From Nitrospirales bacterium (GTDB taxonomy: Bacteria > Nitrospirota > Nitrospiria > Nitrospirales > UBA8639): a stretch of 64,000 nucleotides of DNA. This document shows positions 1 to 7,605 of the stretch, one piece after another (position 1 is the stretch's first letter; the number at the start of each line of letters is the position of its first letter). Below the pieces are notes generated by a model. That model was not told the origin of the DNA. It ran no database searches and was given only the letters and a program-made list of their open reading frames with translations. The DNA lies in contig JAJDVY010000048.1 in assembly GCA_022825885.1 (NCBI GenBank), positions 1 to 64,000 on the forward strand, read 5' to 3'. The position numbers and the translations under genes are program-made.

Positions 1-169
1 TGTGTCCGCTTACTTGGGTTGCCGCCAGCTCTATGGCCGTGTGTGGCAGGATCCGAGCATCGTTAAGCGTAGGTGGGGGGGGGGGGGGGGGGGTACTTCC
101 GCCGCCCCAACCGCCCAAGGCCAGAGACCCGATTGCAATCATGGTATGGAGTAAACGTTGTTTGTTCAT
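1..169 (-). CDS. Partial secreted or lipoprotein-like gene with a poly-proline tract
   Basis: Reading leftward from an ATG at 169 the frame stays open to the window edge. A good ribosome binding site (GGAAAGGAG, then GAGG) lies just before it. The product starts with a basic n-region and a hydrophobic stretch ending in LALGGWGGGS, followed by about seven prolines encoded by a 19-base homopolymer, then a segment beginning TLNDARILPHTAIELAATQ. The LALGGW context looks like a lipobox (LALGGC) in which the lipidated cysteine is replaced by tryptophan, so it may be an ordinary signal peptide or a mutated lipoprotein. Function is unknown. The gene is divergent from the tRNA methyltransferase at 290. 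Confidence 0.55.
   Translation of the reverse strand, partial: MNKQRLLHTMIAIGSLALGGWGGGSTPPPPPPPTLNDARILPHTAIELAATQVSGH
75..93. repeat. 19-base G homopolymer inside the 5' end of a secreted-protein gene
   Basis: Nineteen consecutive G on the plus strand encode the poly-proline stretch of the minus-strand gene starting at 169. The frame is open at this tract length. Such tracts slip during replication and are also prone to sequencing error. Confidence 0.9.
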
Positions 170-289
170 GATGTGCCTCATCTCCTTTCCGAAAAGATAA
201 TATGGAAGAAGCAAGTAAAACTAGACTAGCATACCTTGTCGTTGCAAGGCACGTCGGATAAGTTGCAACATCAGGGGCAGGCTCCTAGA

Positions 290-1174
290 ATGCGGGCCAT
301 GCCCACCTTCCAACCAGGCCAACGCGTCCATCTTGTCGATAAAAAAGGGCGGCAGTATGCCCTCACGCTCAAGGCCGGCGACCGGTTTCAATACAGCGGG
401 CAAACCATTCCGCATGACGACCTCATCGGACGGTCCGACGGGACCATGGTTTGTCTTTCCGGCGGAAAGACCATGATGGCTTTGAGTCCCACCTTGGCGG
501 AGTATACGCTGAAGATGCCCCGTGGGGCGCAAGTCCTCTACCCCAAGGATATCGCCATGATCCTCATGTGGGCCGACGTGTACCCCGGCGCCTCCGTGTT
601 CGAAGCGGGGGTCGGTTCCGCGGCGTTGACGCTGGGTTTGCTGCGCGCGGTCGGCGACTGCGGGCGGGTCGTGAGCTATGAAAAACGGGAAGACTTCGCG
701 CGGACCGCGATGAAAAATATCGAGCGCTTCCTGGGTCCCGTGGCTAATTTCCATTTGGTGCAACGCGATGCCCATGAAGGTATCGGCTGGGAGATGGACG
801 GCGTGCCCCACGGCTTCGACCGGGTGATCCTGGATTTGCCGGAACCCTGGAACGTGGTGCCGCACGTGCCCGTTGCGCTCAGGTCCGGCGGCATTTACCT
901 GAGCTTTGTCCCGACGGTGCCTCAAGTGGTCCGGACGGTGGAGGCCCTTCAACGGACCAGGGCCTTCGGACTGATCGAAACCTTCGAAACTCTCGTGCGT
1001 CATTGGAACATCGATGGGCGTAGCATACGGCCGGACCTGCGGATGATCGCCCATTCGGGATTCATCACCGTGGCCCGGCGCATGGAAAAGGGCGACGCTC
1101 CTGCGGAGCCGATCCCTATCGTCGTATCCGGCGATGAAAGCGAAGCCGAAGATCCGGTATGTGACGGAGGCTGA
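290..1174 (+). CDS. trmI: tRNA (adenine-N1)-methyltransferase, TrmI family
   Basis: Predicted S-adenosylmethionine-dependent enzyme that makes m1A at position 58 of the T loop of tRNA. The N-terminal part (to about residue 85) is the small beta domain of the family. The Rossmann-type domain follows with the SAM loop VFEAGVGSAALT and the catalytic-region motif DLPEPW, both typical of TrmI/Gcd14. The length (294 residues) fits, with a short acidic tail. I chose ATG 290 over an upstream TTG at 236, because the extra 18 residues do not look conserved; ATG 299 is also possible. The gene is followed 65 bases later by a receiver-domain gene. Confidence 0.88.
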   Translation: MRAMPTFQPGQRVHLVDKKGRQYALTLKAGDRFQYSGQTIPHDDLIGRSDGTMVCLSGGKTMMALSPTLAEYTLKMPRGAQVLYPKDIAMILMWADVYPGASVFEAGVGSAALTLGLLRAVGDCGRVVSYEKREDFARTAMKNIERFLGPVANFHLVQRDAHEGIGWEMDGVPHGFDRVILDLPEPWNVVPHVPVALRSGGIYLSFVPTVPQVVRTVEALQRTRAFGLIETFETLVRHWNIDGRSIRPDLRMIAHSGFITVARRMEKGDAPAEPIPIVVSGDESEAEDPVCDGG

Positions 1175-1239
1175 TGCCGGTCGATTGTATGCGAACCTGC
1201 CGAAGCAGGTTGTAGGGGCGGTGCCCGCCCTGTGAGGCC

Positions 1240-1620
1240 ATGCAAACACTGCTCATTGCGGATGATGATCCCGACCTTCGGTTGCTGCTGCAAACCACGT
1301 TGGAAAATCCGGCCTATCGCATCCTGGAAGCTTCGGACGGAGAATCGGCCTTGCATCTGGTCCGTCAGGAACAGCCCGACGTGGTGATCCTGGACCGGAT
1401 GATGCCCAAGCTCGATGGCCTTGACGTGGCCCAGGCCGTGCTGGCCGATCCGGCCATCCGGGACATCCCCCTGATTCTCCTGACGGCTATGGAACAGTCC
1501 GCGGCCGTTGGCGGCGAACCGGTGCCCGCAGTCTTTGCTTATCTGGTCAAACCGTTCAGTCCCCTGCAATTGCTTGAAACCGTCCGGCAGGCGCTCGACG
1601 GGGCGCCATCGTCAACGTAA
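1240..1620 (+). CDS. Single-domain response regulator (CheY-like receiver)
   Basis: A 126-residue protein that is only a REC domain. Visible are the acidic pocket ADDDPD near the N-terminus, the phospho-acceptor aspartate in VVILDRMMPKLDG (about residue 51), the conserved LLTA Thr/Ser position and the lysine in LVKPFSP. It has no DNA-binding or enzymatic output domain, so it probably acts by protein contact, possibly with the HD-GYP protein encoded 240 bases downstream. That partnership is inferred from proximity only. No dedicated histidine kinase is present nearby. Confidence 0.9.
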   Translation: MQTLLIADDDPDLRLLLQTTLENPAYRILEASDGESALHLVRQEQPDVVILDRMMPKLDGLDVAQAVLADPAIRDIPLILLTAMEQSAAVGGEPVPAVFAYLVKPFSPLQLLETVRQALDGAPSST

Positions 1621-1653
1621 GCCAATGAATCCGCTGGTTGTTGATACGAAAAT

Positions 1654-1740
1654 AAACACATTTGTCATTCCGGGAAACACAATTTGTCATTCCGGGAATA
1701 AATGCCCATTCCGAGAAACACATTTGTCATTCCGAGCGAA
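1654..1740. repeat. Degenerate tandem repeat of about 22 bp
   Basis: Three to four imperfect copies of AAACACATTTGTCATTCCGGG lie between the receiver gene and the HD-GYP gene. The last copy merges into the dispersed repeat that follows. Confidence 0.6.
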
Positions 1741-1824
1741 GCGAGGAATCCCTCACCAACCGAGCGTCATAACGACGAGATCCTTCGCAGGCCCTTCACT
1801 TCGTTCAGGGCAAGCTCAGGATGA
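1725..1824. repeat. Dispersed intergenic repeat with inverted GTCAT/ATGAC ends
   Basis: The segment starts GTCATTCCGAGCGAAGCGAG and ends CTCAGGATGAC. This is the layout of short interspersed palindromic repeats seen in many environmental bacterial genomes. Shorter related motifs occur at 4180-4220, 59912-59940 and 61332-61428. No coding capacity was seen. Confidence 0.5.
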
Positions 1825-1860
1825 CCACTTGGACGCGCACGATTTAGCCTTTGGGTGCCG

Positions 1861-2700
1861 ATGAAACTCTCTCAGGATTTTGTCCCGGATGATGATCTCA
1901 ATGCACAACTGCGTTCGGCCAAATCGCAACTGGCCCTGTATGCCAAGGACCTGAAGGCCCTGTTGTCGCGTGAACGCAAAAAGACAGACAAACTGGAAAC
2001 AACAAACAAGCAGTTGCAGGCCTATGCCCAGGATCTGAAAGCGGCCTATGCGGCCCAACAACAGAAAACCCGGGAACTCGAAAAAGCCTATGCGGATACC
2101 GTGGTCCGCCTGACCTTGGCGTCCCGGTACAAGGATGAAGAAACCGGCGCACATATTCAGCGTTTGAGTCACTACAGCAAAATCCTGGCGCTGGTCATCG
2201 GTCTTGATGAACAGGACGCCCAATTGATTTTCGACGCGGCGCCCATGCATGACGTGGGGAAGGTCGGCATTCCCGACAAGATCATGCAGAAGCCGGGACC
2301 GCTGGATGAAGAGGAATGGGCAATCGTCAAACGGCACCCGGTCCTGGGGGCCAACCTGCTGGCCGGTTCACCCTCGTTGCTTTTGCAGACTGCGCGGGAC
2401 ATCGCTCTCACGCATCATGAACGGTGGGACGGGAGCGGCTACCCGCAGGGGTTGAAAGGCGAAACCATTCCCTTGGGCGGGCGGATGGTCATGTTGGGGG
2501 ATACCTATGACGCGCTTCGAAGTGAGCGACCGTATAAACCGGCCTTTTCCCATGAGAAGGCGTGTGACATCATCCTGAGCGGCAACGCGCGCACCCAACC
2601 CGGGCATTTCGATCCGACGCTCCTCGAAGCCTTTCGGGACAAGCACCTGGAATTCGACCGGGTTTTTGCGGAAATCAGGGAGGAAGAAGAGACGCCGTAG
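1861..2700 (+). CDS. HD-GYP domain phosphodiesterase with coiled-coil N-terminus
   Basis: Predicted cyclic-di-GMP phosphodiesterase. Residues about 15-80 are a charged heptad-like coiled coil (repeated AQDLKA, QQQKTRELEK). The HD-GYP domain follows with the metal-binding HD in AAPMHDVGKVGIPD, the HHE of LTHHERWDGSGYP and the GYP signature. There is no transmembrane segment and no REC domain in the same chain, so the small REC protein at 1240 may supply the input (inference). ATG 1861 was chosen; a GTG two codons upstream is possible and neither has a strong ribosome binding site. The preceding 240 bp contain only repeats. Confidence 0.9.
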   Translation: MKLSQDFVPDDDLNAQLRSAKSQLALYAKDLKALLSRERKKTDKLETTNKQLQAYAQDLKAAYAAQQQKTRELEKAYADTVVRLTLASRYKDEETGAHIQRLSHYSKILALVIGLDEQDAQLIFDAAPMHDVGKVGIPDKIMQKPGPLDEEEWAIVKRHPVLGANLLAGSPSLLLQTARDIALTHHERWDGSGYPQGLKGETIPLGGRMVMLGDTYDALRSERPYKPAFSHEKACDIILSGNARTQPGHFDPTLLEAFRDKHLEFDRVFAEIREEEETP

Positions 2701-2853
2701 CTCGGCATCGAATTCTCGACACCGTCGGGAGAAAGCCTGCCCCGATACCTGTCCTCGACATTTTTAATCGAGGATCTATTTGGGGACTCATCTGGGGGCA
2801 AGATGGTAGGGCATATCATTGCCATGATGATGGCGTGCAAGCGGTAAGAGGTG

Positions 2854-3330
2854 TCAGGTGTTCCTGTGTCGCCATGCTCTTGGGTCGTAGGTTACGTCAT
2901 AACCCCAAAGCCCGCGTCTCGCGTTGCGGGCCTCGTGTTCGATGTGTTTATATCGGTCTTCGTATGCAGAGATTGCGAGTCCGTTTCGGACAAGCCATTC
3001 TCCAACGTCTTTGTCGTTGCACGTTACGCTGCCCAACACACGACCATATTTGTCGTATCCCTCGATTTTGACTCGTACATGTTTACCGCCGAGGGCTTCG
3101 ATCAATTTACTCTTAACGTGCTTTCCGTGACAGAACCAGTCGCCGCCTTGGTGTCTCGCCGGCTGATCCCACTCCGGTGCGTCGAGACCGGCAAGGCGGA
3201 TGTCATATCCGGATACCCTGATTCCGTCGGCATCGGTCACGTATGCCTTGCCGGTGATCGTGCGTTTCCTGAACAGAAATCTGAAGAGAAGGAAAAATAC
3301 CGTAATGAGAAGTAGGGCAAGAACTTCCAT
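2854..3330 (-). CDS. Membrane-anchored thermonuclease-like (SNase) protein
   Basis: A 158-residue protein with one N-terminal hydrophobic helix (about residues 3-18, followed by basic residues) and a staphylococcal-nuclease-like fold. Family motifs are RLAGLDAPE (catalytic Arg and Asp region), a central YDKYGRVLG that matches the second active-site region, and GEWLVRNGLA before the C-terminal helix. It probably faces the periplasm, tethered by the helix, and cleaves phosphodiesters with calcium; activity is inferred from the family. The next gene on this strand, a rhodanese, ends 21 bases away at 3351 and is read first, so the two could be cotranscribed. Confidence 0.8.
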   Translation of the reverse strand: MEVLALLLITVFFLLFRFLFRKRTITGKAYVTDADGIRVSGYDIRLAGLDAPEWDQPARHQGGDWFCHGKHVKSKLIEALGGKHVRVKIEGYDKYGRVLGSVTCNDKDVGEWLVRNGLAISAYEDRYKHIEHEARNARRGLWGYDVTYDPRAWRHRNT

Positions 3331-3350
3331 TGCTGGAGCAGTTCAACCGT

Positions 3351-3779
3351 TCAACGCCCGGGGAAATCAACCGGATATCCGGCTTCGGTCCAGGCGTTCA
3401 TGCTGCCTGCGACGTTATAGACGTATTGGTACCCGAGTCCGGCCAGAGTTTCCGCGGCGATGTTGCTCCGGTGACCGGATTGACAATACACGACAATATG
3501 CTCGTCCAGCCTCGCGCCGACTTCCGTGTGGCGGCGGCCAATCTCCCGAAAATCGATATTGTAATCGGTACCGGGAATAAAGCCCGTCATGTGTTCATCT
3601 CCGGTACGGACGTCAATCAGAATAAACCCCTTCTGCTGGAGATTCGGGGCTTTCTGGAGTCCCCGGTTCAACTCCTGGACGGTCAGCACGTACGTGTGTT
3701 GGGCCGAGACGGAACCGCCCAGCATCACCAACGCGAGTGAGAGACCCATGAGGCCACTGAGAATTGTCCGGATTTTCAT
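3351..3779 (-). CDS. Exported single-domain rhodanese-like protein
   Basis: A 142-residue protein with a cleavable signal peptide (hydrophobic LSGLMGLSLALVMLGGSVSAQ, likely cut after SAQ or SVSA). The rhodanese domain carries the ILIDVRTGDEH motif and the catalytic cysteine loop VVYCQSGHRS, with the C-terminal AGSMNAWTEAGYP segment typical of the family. It should act in the periplasm in sulfane-sulfur transfer, but no substrate can be assigned. ATG 3779 was chosen because GAGGGAGG lies just upstream; an in-frame TTG two codons earlier overlaps that site. Confidence 0.88.
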   Translation of the reverse strand: MKIRTILSGLMGLSLALVMLGGSVSAQHTYVLTVQELNRGLQKAPNLQQKGFILIDVRTGDEHMTGFIPGTDYNIDFREIGRRHTEVGARLDEHIVVYCQSGHRSNIAAETLAGLGYQYVYNVAGSMNAWTEAGYPVDFPGR

Positions 3780-3837
3780 GCACAACCTCCCTCTGCTCGA
3801 ATATGTGTGGAGGAGAATCAGAACTCAATGCCTGTCT

Positions 3838-4188
3838 ATGAAATATCCTATGCCCACTTTCGGAATCCGGTCAAGAGCCGGCGCGGCCCTTATCGTGGCA
3901 CTGGGGGGCGTGGTGGGGGGGTGTGGCGGCGGCGTTCAGATCATTCGGGAGAGCCCTGATTCCGGAGTCGTCCGGTACCTGTACAAAGGAACCGACGGAC
4001 ACCTGTATACCTCCAAGCGCCAAGAGGCGCTTGACAAGATCGACGAGTTTTGTGGCGGCCCGCACCGGGTGCTCAAGGAAGGAAAAACGAAAAGCCGTCA
4101 ACGGGTGGTTGAGGGCATGGGAGGCGCGGAAGTCGTGACCGAAGACTGGTGGGGTATCCGGTTTCAGTGCCTGCCCCGCCTGTCCTGA
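3838..4188 (+). CDS. Small putative lipoprotein
   Basis: A 116-residue product with a basic n-region, a hydrophobic stretch and a clear lipobox-like LGGVVGGCGGG, so it is probably lipidated at that cysteine. The mature part is short and includes RYLYKGTDGHLYTSKRQ and two further cysteines (DEFCGGPH and RFQCLP) that might form a disulfide. I do not recognise the family. Its start is divergent from the rhodanese gene with about 60 bases between them. ATG 3838 is chosen from the signal peptide; GGAGGAG lies rather far upstream (about 25 bases). Confidence 0.65.
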   Translation: MKYPMPTFGIRSRAGAALIVALGGVVGGCGGGVQIIRESPDSGVVRYLYKGTDGHLYTSKRQEALDKIDEFCGGPHRVLKEGKTKSRQRVVEGMGGAEVVTEDWWGIRFQCLPRLS

Positions 4189-4272
4189 GTCTGCCGAAGG
4201 AAGCCCAGTCGAAGGGTACGAAGTACACGATAGAGGTCATTGCCTCACGATTCTAACAAGGATGGAGGCTGC

Positions 4273-4572
4273 ATGATGACAGAAGAGCGTTCCTTGCCGG
4301 ATGACGTGGAACCTCATGGCAAAACACGTCTGTTTACGAATGATACCGTTCCCGATGCACTGCTCAATCATCATGATTTACAAGCCGGCAAGTGGGGGCT
4401 TCTCACGGTTGAAGCAGGCACGGTGAGCTTTTTCCGGCAAGGCGACACTGAACCGCTTGCGGTGATTGCACCGGGAAAGCCTTTCGTTATTTTGCCGGAA
4501 GAAATTCACTATGTGCGTGTGTCCGAGGATGCCAGATTTTTCGTGGAGTTCTATATGCGGGCCAGGAACTGA
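4273..4572 (+). CDS. DUF1971 / TehB-like cupin protein
   Basis: About 99 residues that match the DUF1971 pattern: LFTNDTVPDALLNHHDLQAGKWGLLTV, then an APGKPFVILPEEIHYV segment and a final RFFVEFYMR. Family members are small cupin-fold proteins, sometimes found as the N-terminal domain of TehB tellurite-resistance methyltransferases. Here the methyltransferase part is absent. ATG 4273 follows GGATGGAGGCTGC, a good ribosome binding site. The role is unknown. Confidence 0.8.
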   Translation: MMTEERSLPDDVEPHGKTRLFTNDTVPDALLNHHDLQAGKWGLLTVEAGTVSFFRQGDTEPLAVIAPGKPFVILPEEIHYVRVSEDARFFVEFYMRARN

Positions 4573-4620
4573 CCTGCAAGAACAAGAATCAGGCGTATCG
4601 ACGCATCACGGCAGGTCGCG

Positions 4621-5859
4621 TCATTCTGCCGGAATGGAAAAGATGATGACGTACGCCAGGACGAGGGCGAGGCCTGCGAACAGGATTTCATTGACCAGCG
4701 TCATTTTCGCCATTGGCGGACAATCCTTGTAATTGTAGATGAGGGCAAGCAGCGTCTGGAGGAAATAATAGGTCGCAAACGCTCGGGAAGCCAGCGTGAT
4801 AATTTCTATAAGGTCAACGGCCCACACCAGCAGAATTGAGCAGACGGCGACCGAGACATATCCCAGCCCGGTCGACAGACGGTGATGGCTGTTTTCCCGT
4901 AGCAGGCCTCCACCGCCACCCAGATCCGCCACTGCCGCGCTGAACTGACTCATGAGAGCGGCTACCATCAACATCAATGGCAGAATGACGGCCACCGGCT
5001 TCATGGCATTGATGATCTCCGCCATCTTAAAGTCCAGGAGATCTATTTGTTGGACGACCGGCAGCAACAGCATCACCGAGACGATATAGAGGATGCCGGA
5101 GATGATTTGAGCATTCCGCATGCTCGCCACGCGAATTTCTCTGCTGTATTTGTCCCCGAGAAAGCGGGACGTCTCGAATCCCTGGACGATCAGGAGCACC
5201 CCGGCGAGCATCCGGGATTGTGTCGAGACGTCTCTTTTCGGGTAGTCCAAGTGTAGCTCCCTCTCCAGCAGGAAATCCATGCTGAACAGAAACAGTCCGA
5301 TGATCAGGGAAAAGATCACGGCAAGTTGGATGTTTACGGAGAACGATTCCAGCCGTTCGAGGCCGCTCAGCCCCTTGAAATAGCCGATTCCGGTGATGAA
5401 GAGAATGATGGTCGTCGTGACCAGGCGTTCAAGATTCGGATCGGAGATATTCAGGTAGTTCAGGAGAAAATTTGAAAGCAGTGAGAGGTAGAAGGCGACG
5501 GCAACCACATAGGCCAGGACGAGGGCGATGCATGAGAGATATTCAATTTCCTGTGAGTGCCTGGACAGTTGTCCGCCGGCGATACGGGGTTCAACGTGTA
5601 AAATATTGAACCTGATGACATGGCCGATGGCATAAGCCAAGGCCACAATACCCAGTATGGCGACCGGTGCCCCGATCCCTACGATACTGGCGAGCAGGGG
5701 GGCCATGATCAGGAATCCGCTCCCGATAATAGAGGAGAGAGGCGTCAGGGTTGCCTGCCAGAGTTCACCCTTCAGCATTCGTGAGCGCATCAGAACGAAG
5801 CCCAGGACAAGGCACGAAACGAGAAGGAAGGCATTGAAAGCGAGGCTTGAAGCGGTCAT
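4621..5859 (-). CDS. APC-superfamily permease-like membrane protein
   Basis: A 412-residue hydrophobic protein with around eleven to twelve predicted helices. The N-terminal part contains SSIIGSGFLIMAPLL, which resembles the unwound first helix (GSGF) of amino-acid/polyamine/cation permeases, and a VQGFETSRFLGDKYS segment resembling the helix 6 region of the fold. It should sit in the inner membrane and take up a small organic solute or cation. The substrate cannot be read from sequence. It converges with the DUF1971 gene and is not obviously in an operon. Confidence 0.7.
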   Translation of the reverse strand: MTASSLAFNAFLLVSCLVLGFVLMRSRMLKGELWQATLTPLSSIIGSGFLIMAPLLASIVGIGAPVAILGIVALAYAIGHVIRFNILHVEPRIAGGQLSRHSQEIEYLSCIALVLAYVVAVAFYLSLLSNFLLNYLNISDPNLERLVTTTIILFITGIGYFKGLSGLERLESFSVNIQLAVIFSLIIGLFLFSMDFLLERELHLDYPKRDVSTQSRMLAGVLLIVQGFETSRFLGDKYSREIRVASMRNAQIISGILYIVSVMLLLPVVQQIDLLDFKMAEIINAMKPVAVILPLMLMVAALMSQFSAAVADLGGGGGLLRENSHHRLSTGLGYVSVAVCSILLVWAVDLIEIITLASRAFATYYFLQTLLALIYNYKDCPPMAKMTLVNEILFAGLALVLAYVIIFSIPAE

Positions 5860-5900
5860 TTCCGATTATGACTACCAGGATGAATGGTACGAAGTAAGTT

Positions 5901-6311
5901 TCACGCTTTCGGCTCCCATCGCCTCACGTCGTCAAATTGCTCAAAGTCCTTGTCAAAGGTTGCCACGTGGTCTCCGGAGGCCGAAGCCAGGGAAGCCAGA
6001 TAGCAATCCAGAAAGTCGCATTTTGTTGAGGCAAAGCGATCCAAGGCATCGAGCATTTCGTCACGCTTCATGCAGCGGACGCCGGCACTCAGGATAACCT
6101 TGCTTAGATATTCTGTAATCGGGTTCCGCTTGATGTTGTAGAAAGAATGCAGTACCCACACCGCCTCGGCCACAGCCACTTCGGTCAGGATCAACACACA
6201 TTTTCCATCACAAGCTTCGCCAAACAGTTTCCGGGCTGCCGGGGAGAGTGTGTCATGGTCGCCGAGGATGAAGCGGATCAGGACGTTGGTGTCCAGGAGA
6301 TATTTGGTCAT
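5901..6311 (-). CDS. PIN-domain toxin (VapC-like)
   Basis: A 136-residue PIN-domain protein. The acidic residues that bind the catalytic metal are visible: Asp in YLLDTNVLIRF near the N-terminus, Glu in LTEVAVAEAVWVL, and Asp in KCDFLDCYLA and in the final VATFDKDFEQFDD. It is predicted to cleave RNA and to be held inactive by the AbrB-type partner encoded immediately upstream (start and stop codons overlap by four bases). The pair is the first element of the accessory island. Confidence 0.88.
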   Translation of the reverse strand: MTKYLLDTNVLIRFILGDHDTLSPAARKLFGEACDGKCVLILTEVAVAEAVWVLHSFYNIKRNPITEYLSKVILSAGVRCMKRDEMLDALDRFASTKCDFLDCYLASLASASGDHVATFDKDFEQFDDVRRWEPKA

Positions 6312-6550
6312 GTATATCTCGGAACCCTTGCTTTGCGTGCCGCCGCTCGCTCCTCGGATTTGGAGGCAGGCGGCCGGTTGCTAGCAAGACAGCCATACAG
6401 ATCCTTGAGCGTTTCGGGCTGGGGCTTCACCACAACGGCACCGTCAACCATTTCATAGATGAGCTGCTGCCGAGGCTTGAGGTGGAGCGCCTTGCGGACT
6501 TCGGCGGGGATGGTGGTTTGCCATTTATCGGTTAACGTTGACTTGATCAC
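6308..6550 (-). CDS. AbrB/SpoVT-type antitoxin
   Basis: An 80-residue protein with an N-terminal swapped-hairpin DNA-binding motif (KWQTTIPAEVRKALHLKPRQQ) and a C-terminal basic segment likely to bind the PIN toxin. I place the start at GTG 6550, because GGAAGGAGGT ends six bases upstream of it. An ATG at 6568 is in frame but would put the Shine-Dalgarno sequence inside the coding region. Such antitoxins normally repress their own operon; the AT-rich stretch at 6570-6610 is the probable promoter region. Confidence 0.85.
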   Translation of the reverse strand: MIKSTLTDKWQTTIPAEVRKALHLKPRQQLIYEMVDGAVVVKPQPETLKDLYGCLASNRPPASKSEERAAARKARVPRYT

Positions 6551-6729
6551 AGACCAACCTCCTTCCATTGTTTTTATAAATTCATTGCATTAAATATAAC
6601 AATGAAAGATAGGTTGCGCAAGCATGGTTCTACCACGGCGTCTTGGCCTCGGATTATCGCAGATGAAAGGAATACATGGATCAAATCCGTACAGCCTGCG
6701 TCATGCTGGTTCAGCCGTTGGTTCCTGGT

Positions 6730-7236
6730 TTAAATTTTGTTCCAAGAGGGCAAGAGATGCGCCACGGGATTTATCGGCGGGTAGCTCTCGTAGAAATTCT
6801 CATCGTTGCTCAACTGGGTGTCCAGCGCGGCGATCAGCCTCCACGCGGCGTGCGTCGGGTCCTCCTCGCTGAGGAGACTTTCCGCGTCGATCATCGGTTC
6901 CTCCGGTGGACCTTGGAGGAAGCGGAGAAACTTATGCTGGTTCTGCATGAGGTCGAATTCCATGAGATAGGTCCGGAACATCTCGGTGTGTTCGGGGTTG
7001 GGGTAACGGGGATTCTCTCCATCCAGGCGCAGCCCCGCTTTCTCCAAGCCCCATTGCATTAGTTGGATGACGTACTGGCTTTCCCTATTGAGCGGGTGTG
7101 CCCACCCGTCTGGGTCGCTGATCTTGCGCACCCACTTCAGGGCCGCTTGGTTCAGCGGCTCTTGGTTGAGTTCCTGCACCTGTCGGTACCGCTTCGCCTG
7201 TTGATCGAGTATGCGGTCCTGTTGGTCTTCTGGCAT
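6730..7236 (-). CDS. Hypothetical protein
   Basis: A 168-residue soluble, charged protein without recognisable motifs; it is rich in Gln, Pro and Glu and ends in HLLPSWNKI. It has no signal peptide and no membrane segment. It lies in the island between the toxin-antitoxin pair and the defence operon, on the same strand as both. I do not recognise its family. The start ATG at 7236 follows GAAAGAAGTTTGAG, a weak binding site. Confidence 0.6.
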   Translation of the reverse strand: MPEDQQDRILDQQAKRYRQVQELNQEPLNQAALKWVRKISDPDGWAHPLNRESQYVIQLMQWGLEKAGLRLDGENPRYPNPEHTEMFRTYLMEFDLMQNQHKFLRFLQGPPEEPMIDAESLLSEEDPTHAAWRLIAALDTQLSNDENFYESYPPINPVAHLLPSWNKI

Positions 7237-7343
7237 CTCAAACTTCTTTCAATATAGTGAGGGCATCTTCCGGAAACATACCGTCCAGATCCGCACTTGA
7301 TCGACCAGTTGAGCCTGTGACTGGAAATATGGAGCAAGCTACA

Positions 7344-7505
7344 TCAGGAGCTTGTATCGGGATTGCTCACCCGGGCACGAGGATTCACCTCAGGCCTGAC
7401 CCCCGGTGGTTTTTGTTCGTTCATGGGGACTTGAGGCCCGACTCGTTTTTCCGAGGCCCCTTCCTTTATGTATTCCTTGTCCCTGTTGAATATTTTCCCT
7501 ATCAC
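7344..7505 (-). CDS. Possible small basic protein (53 residues)
   Basis: A GTG-initiated frame in the otherwise gene-free 7237-7605 interval. The product begins VIGKIFNRDKEYIKEG, continues with a KPPGVRPEVNPRARVSNPD segment, and is hydrophilic and proline rich. GGAAGGG lies about eight bases upstream of the GTG. Only the reading frame, binding site and protein-like composition support it. Nothing else was seen in the interval. Confidence 0.3.
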   Translation of the reverse strand: MIGKIFNRDKEYIKEGASEKRVGPQVPMNEQKPPGVRPEVNPRARVSNPDTSS

Positions 7506-7605
7506 CAAATTTCCCTTCCATTCTCATCTAAATTTGGATTACTGCCAAGAAGAACTATATCATGACACACCGGCGCAAGTTGTTCCATGTTGACAGCGTT
7601 AATCA

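Noticed and set aside
1725-1824. Small RNA or terminator between REC and HD-GYP genes
   Set aside because: The sequence belongs to a dispersed repeat family with related copies in the window; no T run or promoter was seen.
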